A stretch of DNA of 64,000 bases from JALZAI01 sp038212215 (GCA_038212215.1 JBBQUT010000017.1:24027-88026); one strand, 5' to 3'. Counted from the stretch's first letter, positions 40,143 through 49,169 are shown. The notes: generated by a model from the sequence alone, not told the origin. Program-made: numbers and translations.

Positions 40143-40238
40143 TCAGTGCAGTTGACACAGGCAGCTGCCCACACGGCACAGGTCGACCGTGCGGCGGGTG
40201 GTGAGCTCAGTGCTCACAGCGCAGAGCGCGATGCCCAT
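40143..40238 (-). CDS. Cysteine-rich leader peptide of the sulfurtransferase operon
   Basis: 31 residues, MGIALCAVSTELTTRRT followed by VDLCRVGSCLCQLH and stop. Cysteines cluster at the end (C-x4-C-x-C). ATG 40238 lies 6 nt after a TACCCT -10 box, so the mRNA is leaderless. Polycysteine leaderless ORFs upstream of cysA2-type genes are known cysteine-responsive attenuators in mycobacteria; ribosome stalling at the Cys codons when charged tRNA-Cys is scarce would raise downstream expression. 117 nt separate its stop from the rhodanese start. Confidence 0.8.
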   Translation of the reverse strand: MGIALCAVSTELTTRRTVDLCRVGSCLCQLH

Positions 40239-40244
40239 GCCGTC

Positions 40245-40250
40245 AGGGTA
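40245..40250 (-). promoter_or_regulatory. -10 box for the leader peptide
   Basis: TACCCT on the minus strand, 6 nt before ATG 40238. Confidence 0.6.
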
Positions 40251-40328
40251 ACCGGCGGATCACCGTGCTGGCGACTCGACAGCAATGTGGTCCCGAAGGT
40301 CGCAAAGATCCGCATCGGCGGCGCGTGC

Positions 40329-41156
40329 TCAAGCCCGCAACGCCGAGCACAGCAGGAATCCCACCGGCGCCATCAGGCACAGCGACAGCAGCACCGTCAA
40401 CGCCGGACGAACGTGGCGCGCGAAGCCGGCTTCTGCGACCGCAACGCCTGATTGGAGAAAAGCCATCGCGATGGCGAACACCGCGACGAGCGCCCCGAGC
40501 AGGGCGCCGACGAATGCTCCGCGGCCACCCGCGAACTCCAGTGATCCGCGCATTGCCACGAGCCCGGCCGCACCGCCCGCGACCGATGCACCCAGCACCG
40601 CGATCAGTCCGCGCGGCACATCGCGGTCCAGGCGGGGGAATGCAGCGACGAGGTCCAGCAAGTAGCTGACGACGAGAGCAACTGTCGCCACGACGAGCAC
40701 GGCTCGTGCGACCAGTCCCGGGAACTCGTGGCGCACTTGCAGCAGGGCGCTCACGCCCACTTCTGCCAGGACGAGCACGGCGATCGTGCCAAGCGAGTCC
40801 AGCAACCGCACTCGCGCCGCGCCCCGCCAGAGCTGATGCACGAACATGACCGGCACGGCCAGTCCGAACACCGCCAGCAACGTCCCCAATCGGCCGTGCG
40901 ACCAGTGCGAGACGACCATGTCCGCCGCCGATGACGCGAGGCCGGCGATGACCAGCGCGCCGAACCATCCCGGCACGCCAAGCCCGAAGACGACAGCGAA
41001 GGCCAGCAACGTTTGGACGGCTGCGACCGCGACGAGCAGTTGCGGCGCACCGGCGGTGGCGGCCATCGCGAGCAGACCCCCGACCGCGAGCGCGACAGCG
41101 ATACTCGCGGTGGTGTCGGCGATAGCGACGCGGGGCTGCTCGGCCGTGTCAGTCAT
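40329..41156 (-). CDS. Integral membrane protein of unknown function
   Basis: 275 residues with about eight hydrophobic segments, e.g. SIAVALAVGGLLAMAATAG, LLVAVAAVQTLLAFAVVFGL and TVLLSLCLMAPVGFLLCSALRA. No transporter motif recognised. ATG 41156 overlaps the preceding hydrolase gene by 8 nt, so the two are coupled. The 40251-40328 stretch after it carries the leader-peptide promoter. Confidence 0.75.
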   Translation of the reverse strand: MTDTAEQPRVAIADTTASIAVALAVGGLLAMAATAGAPQLLVAVAAVQTLLAFAVVFGLGVPGWFGALVIAGLASSAADMVVSHWSHGRLGTLLAVFGLAVPVMFVHQLWRGAARVRLLDSLGTIAVLVLAEVGVSALLQVRHEFPGLVARAVLVVATVALVVSYLLDLVAAFPRLDRDVPRGLIAVLGASVAGGAAGLVAMRGSLEFAGGRGAFVGALLGALVAVFAIAMAFLQSGVAVAEAGFARHVRPALTVLLSLCLMAPVGFLLCSALRA

Positions 41157-41961
41157 GATCAACATCGTCCCAGACGAGCGGCGTGGCATCGGGTGACGGC
41201 GCGGCGCAGGCGGTGCGCAGCCAGCTCGCGATCCGGGCGACGAGTTCGGGCGACGTCGCGTTCTCGGCGTGACCCATCCCCGCCTCGATCCACACCTCAG
41301 CGGCTGGCGCGGCATCGCGTAGCAAGTCCACGTGCGCCATCGGGAAGTAATGGTCGGCCGCGCCGTGGACGATCAGCAACGGCGCGGCGACAGCGCCGAC
41401 CACCTCGTGCGGGGCATCGGGCACCTCCACCCAGCCGGCCGGATCGACCTTCGTGCGGCGCAACAGCCGCAGCGCGAGGCGCCCGGTGCGGGCCTCGCAC
41501 AACCAGTGCACGATCCGCATCGGACGCGTCCCCCGCTCGAACCATCGACCGGGCGAGCTGACGGCGACGATCGCGTCGGCCGCGTGCGGCGACAGGCCAC
41601 CGAACCGCAACACCGCGGACCCGCCCATCGACCAGCCGAGCGCGGCGACGTGCTCGTAACCGTGCCCACGTAGCCACGCGACCGACGCCGCGACGTCGAG
41701 CACCTCGTCCGCCCCAAGGGTGCTGTGTCCTCCAGAGCCGCCGTGGCCGCGGAGGTCCGGCGAGAGCACGCCGATCCCGCGCTCCGCGAGTTCGCGGCAG
41801 ATCGCGCGGACTTGCGGCGCTTGCGAGGAACCGGTGAATCCGTGCGCGACGACGCAACCGAGATCGCGCCGGCCCGTGTCCCAGTGCAGCCCGGCCAGCG
41901 CTACGCCATCAGACGTCTGCAAGGCGACACTGTGCAGGTCGAATCTGTGAGTGGCGGGCAC
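41149..41961 (-). CDS. Alpha/beta hydrolase (lysophospholipase/esterase-like)
   Basis: 270 residues from GTG 41961. GCVVAHGFTGSSQAP (oxyanion loop), nucleophile elbow GWSMGGS (Ser about residue 120), LLIVHGAADHYFPM with the acidic residue and GMGHAEN with the catalytic His. The longer frame upstream overlaps the divergent GlnR gene and is unlikely. GACAAT stands 7 nt before the GTG and may be a leaderless -10 box. Confidence 0.83.
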   Translation of the reverse strand: MPATHRFDLHSVALQTSDGVALAGLHWDTGRRDLGCVVAHGFTGSSQAPQVRAICRELAERGIGVLSPDLRGHGGSGGHSTLGADEVLDVAASVAWLRGHGYEHVAALGWSMGGSAVLRFGGLSPHAADAIVAVSSPGRWFERGTRPMRIVHWLCEARTGRLALRLLRRTKVDPAGWVEVPDAPHEVVGAVAAPLLIVHGAADHYFPMAHVDLLRDAAPAAEVWIEAGMGHAENATSPELVARIASWLRTACAAPSPDATPLVWDDVDHD

Positions 41962-42108
41962 ACCCGGTATTGTCCTCAATGGACGATCGTCCGGGCAGCG
42001 CCGCCCGTCGTGTTTTCCACCGGTCCTGAGAACCGCCCGCACCGAGGCCGGCGCGAACAGACCGGCGCAGTGAGCCGACCGTAGCGATCCGCTGACCTTG
42101 GAGGCCCC

Positions 42109-42858
42109 ATGGACCTCACCCTGCTCACCACCGCCCGGCAGCCGACGGCCGAGGTATTGCCTGCCCTGGGCCTTCTTCCGCATCGAGTCACCGTGTTGCC
42201 GTTGGACGCATCTGCACTATTGGACCGCACACTCGGCGACGCAATCTTGCTGGACGCTCGCCGGGACCTCGCGACCGCCCGGGGCTTCACCCGCGTGTTG
42301 ACAGCGATGGGGGTTACCGTGCCGAGCATTGCGGTGCTTACCGAGGGCGGACTCATCGCGGTGTCGGCCGAATGGACCGTCGACGACGTGATCCTCGACA
42401 CAGCGGGCCCGGCCGAACTGGATGCCCGCCTTCGCCTGGCGATCGAGCGCCGGACGTCGTCGACGACCCAGTCCCCGGAGCAGGTCGATATCGGCGACCT
42501 CACCATTGACGAGACCACGTACGCCGCGAAGCTGCGCGGGACGGCCCTCGATCTCACCTATAAGGAGTTCGAGCTGCTCAAGTTCCTCGCCCAGCACCCA
42601 GGTCGGGTCTTCACCCGATCACACCTGGTGCAGGAGGTATGGGGATATGACTACTTCGGGGGTACCCGCACGGTCGATGTCCACGTCCGGCGGCTACGCG
42701 CCAAGCTCGGAGTCGAGCACGAAGCGATGATCGGCACGGTGCGCAACGTGGGCTACAAATTTGTCCGGCCCCCTACTGAACGGGGCGAACGGGGCGAACG
42801 TGTCGGTGTCGAACCGGGCACACGCGCCGCCGCGATGCACCCCGAGACGGCCCGCTAG
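42109..42858 (+). CDS. glnR: Orphan OmpR-type nitrogen regulator GlnR
   Basis: 249 residues. N-terminal degenerate receiver with ILLDARRDLATARGF, in which the usual acidic pocket is incomplete, as in actinobacterial GlnR, which works as a dimer without phosphorylation. Winged helix: LDLTYKEFELLKFLAQHPGRVFTRSHL, VWGYDYFGGTRTVDVHVRRLRAKL, TVRNVGYKFV. GGAGG precedes ATG 42109. By position it equals Rv0818, next to mshD. Its C-terminus is longer than needed and ends in a Arg/Glu-rich tail. Confidence 0.8.
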   Translation: MDLTLLTTARQPTAEVLPALGLLPHRVTVLPLDASALLDRTLGDAILLDARRDLATARGFTRVLTAMGVTVPSIAVLTEGGLIAVSAEWTVDDVILDTAGPAELDARLRLAIERRTSSTTQSPEQVDIGDLTIDETTYAAKLRGTALDLTYKEFELLKFLAQHPGRVFTRSHLVQEVWGYDYFGGTRTVDVHVRRLRAKLGVEHEAMIGTVRNVGYKFVRPPTERGERGERVGVEPGTRAAAMHPETAR

Positions 42859-42866
42859 CGCCGCGC

Positions 42867-42872
42867 TAGCCT
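42867..42872 (+). promoter_or_regulatory. -10 box of leaderless mshD mRNA
   Basis: TAGCCT followed by 6 nt and GTG 42879. Confidence 0.5.
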
Positions 42873-42878
42873 GCGGGC

Positions 42879-43715
42879 GTGCCGATCGCGCTGTCGTCCC
42901 CGTCCGAGCTGGATGCGCTCGCCCGCAGCGACATTCGCGCCCTGGCCGCTCGCGTCGAAGCCGAAGACGGCCAGCCGCCACTGTCTGACCAGGCGATTAG
43001 CCAGCTCACCTCGCGGCTAGTCCAGCACACCATTGCCCGCCGCGGCGACGAACTCGTCGGTTACGCGCAGCTCGCCGGCGGTTCGTTGGAGATCGCCGCG
43101 TCGGGCGAGGCACTCGCGCCGCTGCTGGAAGTTTCTGCGAGACGGCCAGTGCTCGTCTGGACGCACGGCACGCGCAGCCGGTTGGCCCCGATGCTGGAAG
43201 CGAACGGGTTCGAGCGGGCCCGCGTGCTCCATCAACTGTGCCGCAGTCTGGCCGATCCCATCGAAAGCTCGGCAACGCCGCTACACATCGACGTCCGTCC
43301 GTTTGTGGTCGGACGCGACGAGGACGAGTGGCTGCGGGTCAATTCCGCCGCCTTTGCCGAACATCGCGAGCAGGCCGGGTGGACCCTCGCGGACCTGCAG
43401 GCCCGCGAGGCCGAAGCCTGGTTCGATCCCGCCGGATTTCTGCTCGCCTGGCACGGTGGTGAACTCGCGGGTTTTCACTGGACGAAGATTCATCCGGACG
43501 GCGCCGGCGAGGTGTACGTGCTTGGGGTCGCCCCGTCCGCACAGGGCACCGGGCTGGGCAAGTTCCTTCTGCTGCAGGGGCTTGCCTGGTTGCGGGCACG
43601 CGGTTGCCAGCAGGCGCTGCTCTATGTCGACGACAGCAACTCCACCGCGATGCGGCTGTATGAGCGATCAGGCTTCGAGCGTCACGACGTCGATGTGCAA
43701 TGGGAACGCCGCTGA
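42879..43715 (+). CDS. mshD: Mycothiol synthase (acetyltransferase)
   Basis: 278 residues with two GNAT domains. Acetylates Cys-GlcN-Ins to finish mycothiol. C-terminal domain: VLGVAPSAQGTGLGKFLLLQGLAWL (acetyl-CoA loop) and LLYVDDSNSTAMRLYERSGFE. N-terminal domain is degenerate, as in known MshD. A strong marker for an actinobacterium. The next gene is convergent, 2 nt past the stop. Confidence 0.92.
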   Translation: MPIALSSPSELDALARSDIRALAARVEAEDGQPPLSDQAISQLTSRLVQHTIARRGDELVGYAQLAGGSLEIAASGEALAPLLEVSARRPVLVWTHGTRSRLAPMLEANGFERARVLHQLCRSLADPIESSATPLHIDVRPFVVGRDEDEWLRVNSAAFAEHREQAGWTLADLQAREAEAWFDPAGFLLAWHGGELAGFHWTKIHPDGAGEVYVLGVAPSAQGTGLGKFLLLQGLAWLRARGCQQALLYVDDSNSTAMRLYERSGFERHDVDVQWERR

Positions 43716-43717
43716 GC

Positions 43718-44092
43718 TCAGCGAGCTACATCGTGCGAACTTGCCAGCGGTTCGGTGTCGAAGATATAGCCGATTCCGCGCACGGTGCGCAGGTGCCGAC
43801 CGGCCCGTGGATCTGGTTCCAGCTTCTTTCGCAGTCGCAATACGTGCACGGCGACGGTGGACGGATCGCCGTGGAAACCCGGCCCCCATACCGCGTCGAG
43901 GATGAACTTCGTCGGCAGCACATGATCGGCTCGCGACATCAGCAGGTCGAGCAGTCGGTACTCCTGCATCGCCAGTTGCAGGCGCCTACCCCGCACCAGC
44001 ACGAGGCGGGCTGCCCGATCCAGGACCACATCGCCCAGCGCCAACGATTCTTCGTCCGGCGGCTGCGAACGCAGACTCGACTCGTCATTCAC
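43718..44092 (-). CDS. Stand-alone OmpR/PhoB-type winged-helix protein
   Basis: 124 residues. Only the DNA-binding half of an OmpR regulator is present: LGDVVLDRAARLVLVRGRRLQLAMQEYRLLDLLM, VWGPGFHGDPSTVAVHVLRLRKKLEP, LRTVRGIGYIFD. There is no receiver domain and no sign of a broken one upstream. It is the last gene of the pst-phoU operon, 22 nt after phoU. Confidence 0.85.
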   Translation of the reverse strand: MNDESSLRSQPPDEESLALGDVVLDRAARLVLVRGRRLQLAMQEYRLLDLLMSRADHVLPTKFILDAVWGPGFHGDPSTVAVHVLRLRKKLEPDPRAGRHLRTVRGIGYIFDTEPLASSHDVAR

Positions 44093-44114
44093 GTCCTAGG
44101 CTCAATTCGCAGGG

Positions 44115-44771
44115 TCAGGACGTGTGTTCGGGGCGCCGACCCGTAACGATGAAGATCGTTCGACGCGCCACCGCCACCGCGTGATCGGCGTAGCGCTCGT
44201 AGTATCGCCCGAGCAGGGTCATGTCGATCGCCGCTTCAACTCCGCGCATCCAGTTCGGCGACAACACCACGGTGAAGAGTTTGCGCCGGAGCGCGTCCAT
44301 CGAGTCGTCCTCAGCCTCGATCGCTTGCGCGAGCGCGATGTCGCGACCGTCGACCACATCAGCGACTTTGGTCACCAACGACCGGGCGACCTTACCCATT
44401 TGCGAGATGACGTCGCGAGCTTCCTCGGGAACCGCGACGTCGGGATAGCGCAACCGGGCGATCTTTGCCACGTGGTGCGCCAGGTCGCCCATCCGCTCCA
44501 GGTCGGCCGCCAGGTGGATCGTCGAGATGAGCACGCGCAGGTCGGTCGCGACGGGCTGTTGTTGCGCGATGACCTGGAAAGAACGGTCCTCGAGTTCCTC
44601 ACGCAGCAGGTCAACGCGCCGGTCGTCGGCGATGACCTGATCTGCCTGGGCGAGATTGGCATCGAGCAACGCGCTTGTCGCGCGCTCCATCGCAACAGCC
44701 ACCAGGTTGGTCATCTCGATGACCCGCTTGCCGATGTCGTCCAGTTCGTCGTGGTAGACGTCCCGCATCAA
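44115..44771 (-). CDS. phoU: Phosphate signalling protein PhoU
   Basis: 218 residues, two three-helix bundles. Metal-binding E/D-xxx-D motifs appear as ERMGDLAHHVAKI and ERYADHAVAVARR. Acts between PstSCAB and the phosphate sensor kinase. ATG 44771 and 44768 are adjacent. 58 nt after pstB. Confidence 0.95.
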   Translation of the reverse strand: MMRDVYHDELDDIGKRVIEMTNLVAVAMERATSALLDANLAQADQVIADDRRVDLLREELEDRSFQVIAQQQPVATDLRVLISTIHLAADLERMGDLAHHVAKIARLRYPDVAVPEEARDVISQMGKVARSLVTKVADVVDGRDIALAQAIEAEDDSMDALRRKLFTVVLSPNWMRGVEAAIDMTLLGRYYERYADHAVAVARRTIFIVTGRRPEHTS

Positions 44772-44829
44772 TCCCGCCCTCGTTCCAGGTGCCTTGTCGC
44801 GCTTCCGGGTGAATCAGGTTTGGTGTGCA

Positions 44830-45606
44830 TCAGCCGAAGCGACCCGAAATGTAGTCCTCGGTCCGCTTGTCGTGCGGGTTTGAGAAGATCGTTTGCGTGT
44901 CGTCCATCTCGATGAGCTGACCGGGCTTCCCGATTCCGGCGAGATTGAAGAACGCGGTCCGATCCGAAACGCGCGCCGCCTGCTGCATGTTATGCGTCAC
45001 GATCACAATTGTGTACTTCGTCTTCAACTCCTGGATCAGGTCCTCGATCGCGAGCGTCGAGATCGGGTCCAGCGCTGAGCACGGCTCGTCCATGAGAAGC
45101 ACCTGCGGCTCGACCGCGATCGCCCGCGCGATGCACAGGCGCTGCTGCTGCCCACCCGACAGGCCCGCGCCGGGCTTGTCGAGGCGGTTGCGCACTTCGT
45201 CCCACAGATTGGCCGAGCGCAGCGCCTTCTCTACTGCCACGTCGAGGTCACTCTTGGACTTCTTCTGGGTGAGCTTGATCCCGGCCGCCGCGTTGTCATA
45301 GATCGACATCGTCGGGAACGGATTTGGCCGCTGGAACACCATGCCGATGGTGCGGCGCACATTCACCGGATCGACGTTCGGGCCGTAGATATTGTCACCG
45401 TCAAGCAGTACTTCGCCTTCCACGTGCGCCCGGGCGATGACCTCATGCATCCGGTTCAGCGTGCGCAGCACCGTCGACTTGCCGCAACCGGACGGTCCGA
45501 TGAACGCGGTGACCGAGCGCGGCTGGATGGTGAAGTTGACATCGCTCACGGCGAGGAACTTGTCGTAATAGATATTGAGGTTGTTGGCGTCGATGCGCTT
45601 GGCCAC
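44830..45606 (-). CDS. pstB: Phosphate ABC transporter ATP-binding protein
   Basis: 258 residues. Walker A GPSGCGKST, Q-loop QRPNPFP, signature LSGGQQQRLCIARA, Walker B VLLMDEPCSALDP, H-loop VTHNMQQAARV. RTLNRMHEVI is PstB-specific. 9 nt after pstA. Confidence 0.97.
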   Translation of the reverse strand: MAKRIDANNLNIYYDKFLAVSDVNFTIQPRSVTAFIGPSGCGKSTVLRTLNRMHEVIARAHVEGEVLLDGDNIYGPNVDPVNVRRTIGMVFQRPNPFPTMSIYDNAAAGIKLTQKKSKSDLDVAVEKALRSANLWDEVRNRLDKPGAGLSGGQQQRLCIARAIAVEPQVLLMDEPCSALDPISTLAIEDLIQELKTKYTIVIVTHNMQQAARVSDRTAFFNLAGIGKPGQLIEMDDTQTIFSNPHDKRTEDYISGRFG

Positions 45607-45615
45607 AGCAATTCC

Positions 45616-46572
45616 CTACTTCGAGACCTTGTTGAACCGCCCGATGAAACGGGCGACGATGTTCAGAACGAGCACAATCAGGATCAGCGTCAGGGCAGCG
45701 CCCCACAGTCGGTCGGGCGCGAAGTTCGCGGCCGCTCCTGCGACCCGGTTACCGTTCGCGTCGAGGTGATACGCGGTGGCACCGCTGGCCTGGTTGATAT
45801 TGATGAACTGGGAGTTGATCATAGTCGGCAGTGCGCCCTGGAAACCGCTGAACAGGTTCGCGTTGGTGCTGTCCGCGTATCCGACCAGGATGAGCAGTGG
45901 CGCCGTCTCACCTGCCACGCGGGCGATTCCCAGCACGATGCCGGTGATGAGCCCCGTGAACGCCGTCGGAATGACGATCTTGATGATCGTTTTCCATTTG
46001 GGCACACCGAGGGCGTACGAAGCCTCGCGGAGTTCGTTGGGGACCAGCTTCAGCATTTCCTCGGTAGCTCGAACGATCACCGGGATCATCAGGATGACCA
46101 AGGCCAGTGACACGAGGGAACCCGATAAACCGGCGTGAAAGACCTGCACGAAGAGCGCGTAGATGAACAGCGCCGCGACGATGGACGGGATGCCGGTGAG
46201 GATGTCGACCATGAAGGTCGCGGCGCGTGCCAGCCGACCGGTGCCGTACTCCACGAGGTAAACCCCGACCAGCAGGGCGATGGGCACCGAGATCAGCGTG
46301 CACAGGGCTACCTGTTCCAAGGTGCCGACAATGGCATGCAACGCGCCGCCGCCGGCATCGGTCGCCTGCTTGTTGCGCTGCGTCTCGCTCCACCACGACG
46401 TGTCCAGGATCGTGCTGATGCCTTTGTCGATCACTGTCCAGAGCACCCACACCAGCGGGATGAGCGCGACCAGCAGGCAGCCGTACGCCACGACCGTGGC
46501 GAGGCCGTTCGTGAAGCGGCGCTTACCGGAGGCGCGGGCGAAGGCCCCGACCTGCGCGGCGGTCGCGGTCAT
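45616..46572 (-). CDS. pstA: Phosphate ABC transporter permease
   Basis: 318 residues, six or more helices. LTGIPSIVAALFIYALFV, EEMLKLVPNELREASYALGVPKWKTIIKIVIPTA (coupling-helix EAA motif). ATG 46572 overlaps the pstC stop by ATGA; a longer upstream frame is a shadow. Confidence 0.96.
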   Translation of the reverse strand: MTATAAQVGAFARASGKRRFTNGLATVVAYGCLLVALIPLVWVLWTVIDKGISTILDTSWWSETQRNKQATDAGGGALHAIVGTLEQVALCTLISVPIALLVGVYLVEYGTGRLARAATFMVDILTGIPSIVAALFIYALFVQVFHAGLSGSLVSLALVILMIPVIVRATEEMLKLVPNELREASYALGVPKWKTIIKIVIPTAFTGLITGIVLGIARVAGETAPLLILVGYADSTNANLFSGFQGALPTMINSQFININQASGATAYHLDANGNRVAGAAANFAPDRLWGAALTLILIVLVLNIVARFIGRFNKVSK

Positions 46573-47669
46573 ACGAAGTCCTTCCGGCGGTTCACGATCG
46601 CGCGGGCGAGCGCGTTGACGACGAACGTGAGCACGAATAGCACCAGCCCGGCGGCAATGTAGGGGCCAGGGTTCTGGCCGAAGCCGTCGGTACTGCCGGC
46701 GATCTTGGACGCGAACGTCTCGCCGCCGCTGAACAGCGAGGAAGAGAATGTGCTGACCTTCGACAGGATCAGGTAGACGGCGATGGTCTCGCCGAGGGCA
46801 CGACCCAGGCCGAGCATGGAACCACTGACGACGCCGGCGCGGCCGTAGGGAAGCACCGACATCCGGATCATCTCCCACCGGGTCGCACCGAGCGCGAGCG
46901 CCGCTTCCTTGTTGGCTGTCGGCGTGCGGTCGAAGACGTCCCGACTGATCGCCGTGATGATCGGCAGGATCATCACGGTCAGCACGACCGCACCGTCGAA
47001 TACCGTGCCGGTGCTAAATCCTGATTTGAACAGCGGGATGACATGCAGGTGCTGCAGGAAGTTCTGCACCGGCTCGAGTTTGGGCGACAGGATGCGCGCC
47101 CCCCACACGCCGTAGATGATCGACGGGATGGCCGCCAGCAGATCGATGACATAGCCGATCGGGCGGGCCAGGCGGGGCGGCACGTACTGGGTGATGGCCA
47201 GCGCGATACCGATCGCGATCGGTACGGCGATGAGCAGCGCGACGACTGAGATCAGCACCGTGGTGTAGGTCAGTGCAGCGACGCCGAAACGCAGGTCTCG
47301 CTTGCTCGTGCTCCAGTCGTTGGAGAACAGGAAGTTGGACTTGTCATCGATGATCGAGGGCACTGCCTGCACCAGCAGGAAGACCGCGATCAGGACGACG
47401 AGCACGATGATAAAACCTGCGGCGCCGGAGGTCAGGGCGCCGAAGATCCGGTCACCGGGCCGCATCTTCGACCTTGGCGCACCGAGCGCCGCCGATCCTG
47501 CGCCCGACACGGGCCGATCGTGGGCGGGTGCCATAGCGACCGGTTGCGCCGAGCCGACGAGTATCGGCCCGTCGCCGTTCGCCGTCGGCTCGTTGGGCGG
47601 CATGGGCTCTGGTTCCCCCGCCGGCGGGGGCGGGGCGGGCCTGTCCACTCTGATGTCTCCGTCAGCCAT
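46569..47669 (-). CDS. pstC: Phosphate ABC transporter permease
   Basis: 366 residues. A Pro/Glu-rich 50-residue N-terminal tail precedes the membrane part. LLAAIPSIIYGVWGARIL and NKEAALALGATRWEMIRMSVLPYGRAG carry the permease motifs. ATG 47669 follows GAGGA. 80 nt after pstS, with a strong hairpin between. Confidence 0.95.
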   Translation of the reverse strand: MADGDIRVDRPAPPPPAGEPEPMPPNEPTANGDGPILVGSAQPVAMAPAHDRPVSGAGSAALGAPRSKMRPGDRIFGALTSGAAGFIIVLVVLIAVFLLVQAVPSIIDDKSNFLFSNDWSTSKRDLRFGVAALTYTTVLISVVALLIAVPIAIGIALAITQYVPPRLARPIGYVIDLLAAIPSIIYGVWGARILSPKLEPVQNFLQHLHVIPLFKSGFSTGTVFDGAVVLTVMILPIITAISRDVFDRTPTANKEAALALGATRWEMIRMSVLPYGRAGVVSGSMLGLGRALGETIAVYLILSKVSTFSSSLFSGGETFASKIAGSTDGFGQNPGPYIAAGLVLFVLTFVVNALARAIVNRRKDFV

Positions 47670-47699
47670 GAGGCGTCCTCTTGCTGTGGGAAGCGTGGG

Positions 47700-47743
47700 C
47701 CGGCCCGCCGGTACCGGAACAGGTCCGATGACCGGCGGGCCGG
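47700..47743 (-). terminator. Attenuating hairpin between pstS and pstC
   Basis: Perfect 13-bp stem, CCGGCCCGCCGGT with ACCGGCGGGCCGG, around an 18-nt loop, only 6 nt past the pstS stop. Without a U-run it is best read as an mRNA-stabilising or partial-termination element that keeps the binding protein in excess of the membrane parts. Confidence 0.65.
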
Positions 47744-47749
47744 GATCAA

Positions 47750-48904
47750 CTAGCTGATGGAGGCGATCGACGCCTTCACCTTGGTCTGCAGCGACGCCGG
47801 GAGCGGTGCGTAACCCTCCTGCTTGAGCGAGGTCTGCCCACCGTTCGCGGTGTAGTCCAGGAAGTTCTTGACCAGCGTGCCCACGGCGGCATCGCTGTAC
47901 TTCGTGCACACGATCTCGTAGGTCACCAGGATAAGCGGGTACGAGCCCGGTGTCTTCTGGGCATAGTCAATCTTGAGAGTGAGGTCCTTGCCCGTGCCGG
48001 TGACCGTCGCCGTACCGGCCGCCGCGCTGGCGGTGTCCGGCGAAAGGTCTACCGCGCCCCCGCCGTTGTCGATCGCTGCGGTGCTGAGCGACGCGCCCAC
48101 TGCGAATGAGTACTCGACGTAGCCCACGCCACCCTCGGTCGCGCTGATAGCTGCGGCAACGCCCTGCGACTTGGCCTTGCCCTGACCGGCGAAGCCGGCC
48201 TTCGAGGAATCCTTGTCGGGTTCGCTCTTGAAGATGCTCGACGCGGTGGCCTGCAGGTATTTCTCGAAGTTCTTCGTGGTGCCCGAGGAGTCCGAGCGGA
48301 AGAACGGCGTGATCTTGGTGGACGGCAGCGTGGCGGCGCTGTTGAGCTTCTTGATCGCCGGGTCGTCCCAGGTCTTGATCTTGCCGAGGAAGATCTGGGC
48401 AACGACCGGGCCGGTCAGCGTGAGCTTGGCGACGCCCTTGAGCTTGTAGGCGATCGCAATCGGCCCGACGACCATCGGCAGGTCGAGCGGAGCGCTCTTG
48501 CACCGCTTCGTGGCCTTGGCGACCTCACCGGCGCTCGGGTCGAGTGCGGAGTCCGACCCGGCGAAGTCGATCGAGGCGTTGCTGAAGGCGGTTACCCCGT
48601 CGCCGGAACTGCTGGGCGTGTAGTTGATGGTCGCGCCACTGCAGGCTTGCTGGTAGGCCTTGCGCCAGCCGTCCATGGCATTGGTCTGCGCGGTCGAACC
48701 GGCCGCGTCGAGCTTTCCCGTCGCGCACTTGACGGCACCGGTGCCGCTCGAACTGCTCGGGGCCGTGCCGCCGGTGGAGGTCGAGGAGCCTCCGGGCGCT
48801 GGCGTGGTCGTTTTGGACGGGCTGCTGCTCGAACTGCAGCCAGCGAGCGCAACCGACCCGGCGGCGAAAAGCGCCGCAAGGGGGACAAGGCGACTACGCC
48901 CCAT
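47750..48904 (-). CDS. pstS: Phosphate-binding lipoprotein
   Basis: 384 residues. Lipoprotein signal with lipobox LAGC, Ser/Thr/Pro-rich linker, then the phosphate-binding fold: GAGSTAQ-like AAGSTAQTNAM, YTPSSSGDGVTAF, FAGSDSALDPS and RSDSSGTTKNFEKYL. First gene of the pst operon, preceded by a PHO box. Confidence 0.96.
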   Translation of the reverse strand: MGRSRLVPLAALFAAGSVALAGCSSSSSPSKTTTPAPGGSSTSTGGTAPSSSSGTGAVKCATGKLDAAGSTAQTNAMDGWRKAYQQACSGATINYTPSSSGDGVTAFSNASIDFAGSDSALDPSAGEVAKATKRCKSAPLDLPMVVGPIAIAYKLKGVAKLTLTGPVVAQIFLGKIKTWDDPAIKKLNSAATLPSTKITPFFRSDSSGTTKNFEKYLQATASSIFKSEPDKDSSKAGFAGQGKAKSQGVAAAISATEGGVGYVEYSFAVGASLSTAAIDNGGGAVDLSPDTASAAAGTATVTGTGKDLTLKIDYAQKTPGSYPLILVTYEIVCTKYSDAAVGTLVKNFLDYTANGGQTSLKQEGYAPLPASLQTKVKASIASIS

Positions 48905-48945
48905 CAGATCACCATTCCTTCAGCTCAGGTTGTCTGTCGAAGCCG

Positions 48946-48951
48946 ACGCTA
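48946..48951 (-). promoter_or_regulatory. Possible -10 box of pstS
   Basis: TAGCGT on the minus strand, about 41 nt before the ATG. The PHO box lies upstream of it. No good -35 is present, as expected for an activator-dependent promoter. Confidence 0.35.
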
Positions 48952-48982
48952 GGGACGGTGCACGTCCAACTCCTGTCCAGAA

Positions 48983-48999
48983 CATGAACGCGCCATGAA
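48983..48999 (-). promoter_or_regulatory. PHO box (PhoP/RegX3-type) upstream of pstS
   Basis: On the minus strand TTCATG occurs twice with an exact 11-bp period (TTCATGGCGCG TTCATG). Direct 11-bp repeats containing TTCA are the actinobacterial phosphate-regulon operator. A less conserved third and fourth unit (TGGACAGG, TGGACGTG) follow at the same spacing. Confidence 0.7.
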
Positions 49000-49169
49000 T
49001 CACGCTCAAGCCATCCTGAAAAGGCGGACACTTTACCCAGATCGCGACCGACGACCGCGATCGCATCGGCCGATGCTTCGCTGACACTCGGTTGCTGCTA
49101 AGACTTGAGCTACCGGTGACGCCGCGGGACCGGTCCAGAACTCCGCACCACCTACAGAATGGACGTGTG

